Shown: one piece after another, positions 61,617-64,000 of the stretch
Numbering within the stretch: the stretch's first letter is position 1
How the letters are laid out: every line of letters starts with the position of its first letter
Source of the DNA: CBDAQR01 sp965199055
Lineage (GTDB): Bacteria > Pseudomonadota > Gammaproteobacteria > Pseudomonadales > Halieaceae
Direction of reading: 5' to 3'
Assembly (NCBI GenBank): GCA_965199055.1
Contig: CBDAQR010000003.1
Coordinates: 186,001-250,000 of the forward strand
DNA: 64,000 nt
Notes under the pieces: generated by a model
Databases searched by the model: none
Seen by the model: the letters and a program-made list of their open reading frames with translations, nothing else
Told to the model about the DNA's origin: nothing
Program-made: the position numbers and the translations under genes

Positions 61617-62273
61617 CTAGCTGCTTAAGACCCCCTCGGGGCATACCACGCCAGTGCCACCCAATCCGCAATACCCGCCCGGGTTCTTGGCAAGATATTG
61701 TTGGTGGTAGTCTTCTGCGTAATAAAACGGGCCGGCGGGAAGAATCTCAGTCGTAATCTCGCCATAGCCAGCTCCATCTAACGCAGCCAGAAAGCCGACT
61801 CGCGATAACTCGGCACGTTTGGACTGGTCGTCGGAGAACGTATAGATACCGGAACGATATTGGGTGCCCAGATCATTGCCCTGGCGCATACCCTGGGTGG
61901 GGTCATGCCCTTCCCAGAAAACCTTTAGCAGCTCATCGTAATCAATCACATTGGGATCATAGACGACCAGCACCACTTCATTGTGGCCGGTATGACCACT
62001 GCATACCTCCTGGTAGCTTGGATTGGGCGTGAAGCCCGCAGCGTAACCAGCGGCCGTCGTAAATACTCCCTCCAACTGCCAGAACTTGCGCTCCACCCCC
62101 CAGAAACAGCCCATGCCGAAAACCGCCTGTTCCAGGTGCTCGGCAAACGGCCCCTTCAGGGGGTTACCGTTAACGAAATGCGTTTCTGGCACCGGCATGA
62201 CATCGGCACGGCCGGGAAGCGCCGTGTCGGCATCTGGCATCAGATGCTTTTTGCGTATGTCGAATAAACCCAT
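61617..62273 (-). CDS. msrA: Peptide methionine sulfoxide reductase A
   Basis: 218 residues from the ATG at 62273, where GAGAGGAA precedes it by 6 bases. The catalytic Cys is in GMGCFWGVERKF; EVCSGHTGHNEVV and PSYQEVC are conserved and the C-terminal GYCGLGGTGVVCPEG gives the resolving cysteines. Repairs oxidised methionine. It diverges from the PhoD gene with 66 bases between starts. Confidence 0.95.
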   Translation of the reverse strand: MGLFDIRKKHLMPDADTALPGRADVMPVPETHFVNGNPLKGPFAEHLEQAVFGMGCFWGVERKFWQLEGVFTTAAGYAAGFTPNPSYQEVCSGHTGHNEVVLVVYDPNVIDYDELLKVFWEGHDPTQGMRQGNDLGTQYRSGIYTFSDDQSKRAELSRVGFLAALDGAGYGEITTEILPAGPFYYAEDYHQQYLAKNPGGYCGLGGTGVVCPEGVLSS

Positions 62274-62339
62274 AACAATTCCTCTCAGGTAGTCATTGAA
62301 CACTATACCCGCACATGGAAATACGCTAGCTTAATCCGA

Positions 62340-64000
62340 ATGGATGTAGATCGTCGCGGTTTCCTGCGTATAGCCGGCACCGCTTACCTGACTGCGAGCC
62401 TCCCGTTCCCCGTGGCCGTCATAGCCAGCGATGGTGAGAGCGTCGTTTTCCCGCAGGGTGTAGCTTCGGCAGACCCCGAGCCCAACGCCGTATTATTGTG
62501 GACGCGCGCAGTTCCAGGCGGAGAATCGCCCTGGGCAGCACCCGCTAGCGAGCAGCCGATTGAGCTAACGCTGCAGCTCAGCGAGCACGAGAGTTTCGAC
62601 ACGGTAGTGTTGGAGGAAGCTGTTATAGCTGAGCCTGCCAACGATTTCACAGTGCGGGCCTGGGTCGAGGGCCTGCAGCCAGCCCGTCATTATTATTACC
62701 GTTTTGTTTCCAGTGCGGGCACCTCGCGCACTGGCCGCACAATGACTGCGCCTGCGGCTGATTCAGACCACCCGGTACGGCTGGCGTTTGCCAGTTGTCA
62801 GAACTACGAACAAGGCTATTACGGCGCCTGGGCGAGGATGGTCACGGAAGACAAAGCACGCCCCCTCGATGAGCAGATTCAGTTCGTTCTTCATCTGGGT
62901 GACTTCATTTACGAGCGCTATCGCAATGGGCCCACGCACGGCCAGAATTTCGCCCGCCGGCTGCCAGAGTACCCAAACGGGGCCAGCGATGGGGAGCGGA
63001 TCTGGGCAGACTCCCTGGCGGACTATCGGCACCTGTACAAAACCCATCTCGCCGATCAGCAACTACAGGACGCCCGAGCCCGCTGGTCCTTTATCTGCAC
63101 CTGGGACGATCACGAATTCAGTAACGACGGTTTCCGCGAGTTCAGTACCTATACTCCTATTCCAAAACCAGAGCTGCAGCGACGCCGCAACGCCCATAAG
63201 GCCTGGTACGAATTTATGCCGGCGCGAGTGCCCGCCCGCGAAGACCTGCGTATCTATCGCCAGGTACGCTGGGGTAAGCAAGTCGACCTGTTGATTTCTG
63301 ATCTGCGTACCTATCGCAGTAACCCGCCAGTGCCGCACGGCCTGGGCAGCGAGCTGGGCATGCCGCTGGATGCGGTAGAACTGGTCGAGATCTTTGACCG
63401 CGGCCGTGAGTACAACAACGGCAACCCTCCCGAGAACCTGCCCTTTGGCGATGGCACCACACCCAACCTGGCTCGCAACCGGGAGCCGGGCAGTATGCTG
63501 GGGGCGGAACAAAAGCAGTGGTTCAAGAACGCACTTAAGGACTCCGATGCCACCTGGAAAGTCTGGGGCAACAGCCTGCCACTGTTGCCGTTACGCCTGG
63601 ATCTGAGCTCAATCCCTATGGCGGGCATGTACGATTCGATTCTCTCAGAAGACGCCTGGGGCGGATTTCCAGGAGAGTATCGAGAACTGATGGCCTGGCT
63701 GGACAATGAGGCGATCAGCGGCATGGTGTCACTGTCAGGCGATCACCACAGTCACGGTGCAGCGACGCTGGTCCTGGACCCACGCGATGAACACTCTCGC
63801 GCTGTCGCCGCTGACTTTAATGTGAGCGGTATCAGTTCCACCCCCCACTACGCCAACGTGGTTTACCGCGCCGAGCGCGACAATACAGAGTTCCGGCAGC
63901 TAGTATTGAAGGAGGTTAACGGCGAACGGCTGGAAACCTGGAACCTGAGCCTGAGCGAAGGCGTATTGGCCTCTATCGCCTTCGACAAAACGGGCATGAA
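62340..64000 (+). CDS. phoD: Tat-exported PhoD-type alkaline phosphatase, 3' end cut by the window
   Basis: At least 553 residues from the ATG at 62340, open to the window edge. The start MDVDRRGFLRIAG is a twin-arginine signal (RRGFL), so the enzyme is exported folded, as expected for PhoD with its Fe/Ca centre. An N-terminal beta domain with VLLWTRAV and HYYYRF precedes the metallophosphatase core: FASCQNYEQGYYGAW, LHLGDFIYERY, CTWDDHEFSND, RTYRSN and SLSGDHHSHGAA. These cover all the main PhoD motifs. It would release phosphate from mono- or diesters in the periplasm. Confidence 0.92.
   Translation, partial: MDVDRRGFLRIAGTAYLTASLPFPVAVIASDGESVVFPQGVASADPEPNAVLLWTRAVPGGESPWAAPASEQPIELTLQLSEHESFDTVVLEEAVIAEPANDFTVRAWVEGLQPARHYYYRFVSSAGTSRTGRTMTAPAADSDHPVRLAFASCQNYEQGYYGAWARMVTEDKARPLDEQIQFVLHLGDFIYERYRNGPTHGQNFARRLPEYPNGASDGERIWADSLADYRHLYKTHLADQQLQDARARWSFICTWDDHEFSNDGFREFSTYTPIPKPELQRRRNAHKAWYEFMPARVPAREDLRIYRQVRWGKQVDLLISDLRTYRSNPPVPHGLGSELGMPLDAVELVEIFDRGREYNNGNPPENLPFGDGTTPNLARNREPGSMLGAEQKQWFKNALKDSDATWKVWGNSLPLLPLRLDLSSIPMAGMYDSILSEDAWGGFPGEYRELMAWLDNEAISGMVSLSGDHHSHGAATLVLDPRDEHSRAVAADFNVSGISSTPHYANVVYRAERDNTEFRQLVLKEVNGERLETWNLSLSEGVLASIAFDKTGM

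Noticed and set aside
1..64000. tRNA, rRNA or CRISPR loci
   Set aside because: Looked for clover-leaf arms with a CCA-type end, rRNA core sequences and regularly spaced repeats on both strands; none was seen by eye. A covariance-model scan would be decisive.

Overview
The window reads as chromosome of a Gammaproteobacterium with moderate-to-high GC. Gene content and order (gyrA, serC, pheA, tyrA, aroA, cmk, rpsA, ihfB; mtaD, ubiG, mupP-like, yciK; rluB, scpB, scpA, yciO, PHP phosphoesterase, yciB) match the Pseudomonas/Cellvibrionales type of chromosome, and a marine heterotroph of the Halieaceae/OM60 kind is a reasonable guess. That guess is inference from synteny and protein style, not from a marker-gene comparison.

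Layout. 1-953: the left part of an IS3-family (IS407-like) insertion sequence cut by the window edge. 1.0-3.2 kb: small exported proteins, two tiny overlapping ORFs and a DHH phosphoesterase. 3.2-7.1 kb: a three-gene minus-strand set (WbpV-, WbpL- and WbpM-like) that can make and load an initiating amino-deoxy sugar onto undecaprenyl phosphate. 7.2-18.8 kb: a long minus-strand housekeeping block from gyrA to comEA. In P. aeruginosa the O-antigen cluster sits between ihfB and wbpM; here that interval is nearly empty. 18.9-22.4 kb: plus-strand mtaD-ubiG-mupP-yciK. 22.4-26.5 kb: minus-strand rluB-scpB-scpA and yciO-PHP. 26.5-31.1 kb: plus-strand yciB, an SH3/coiled-coil membrane protein, a cyclophilin, a divergent pdxJ and an M3-like peptidase, mostly overlapping by 4 bases.

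31-44 kb is more accessory: a PhyH oxygenase, an ETFB-type lysine methyltransferase homologue, an RluA-type pseudouridine synthase with an in-frame stop, a zinc-finger DksA/TraR protein, mercaptopyruvate sulfurtransferase, a crotonase, a DUF3604 lipoprotein and an S9 oligopeptidase whose signal peptide lies in another frame. An Lrp-type regulator diverges from a tyrosine-catabolism operon (hppD, VOC protein with a 3' frameshift, fahA).

44-57 kb holds the most unusual content: a GluR0-like ligand-gated potassium channel next to a prolyl-4-hydroxylase-like oxygenase; a lipoprotein combining a dockerin-like loop, two CxxCH haem sites and a DM13 domain; and a likely zinc-starvation module with two DUF1826 paralogues and a COG0523 GTPase, both transcription units preceded by the same 18-base near-palindrome (candidate Zur operator). 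An AbgT transporter and a Phd/PIN toxin-antitoxin pair follow. 57-64 kb: rimO, a membrane-anchored amidohydrolase, rsmE, a CBS-pair protein, msrA and a Tat-exported PhoD phosphatase running off the window.

Three separate genes (rluA-like, S9 peptidase, VOC) each carry a single apparent lesion. This is either real decay or residual sequence error, and should be settled before those products are interpreted.
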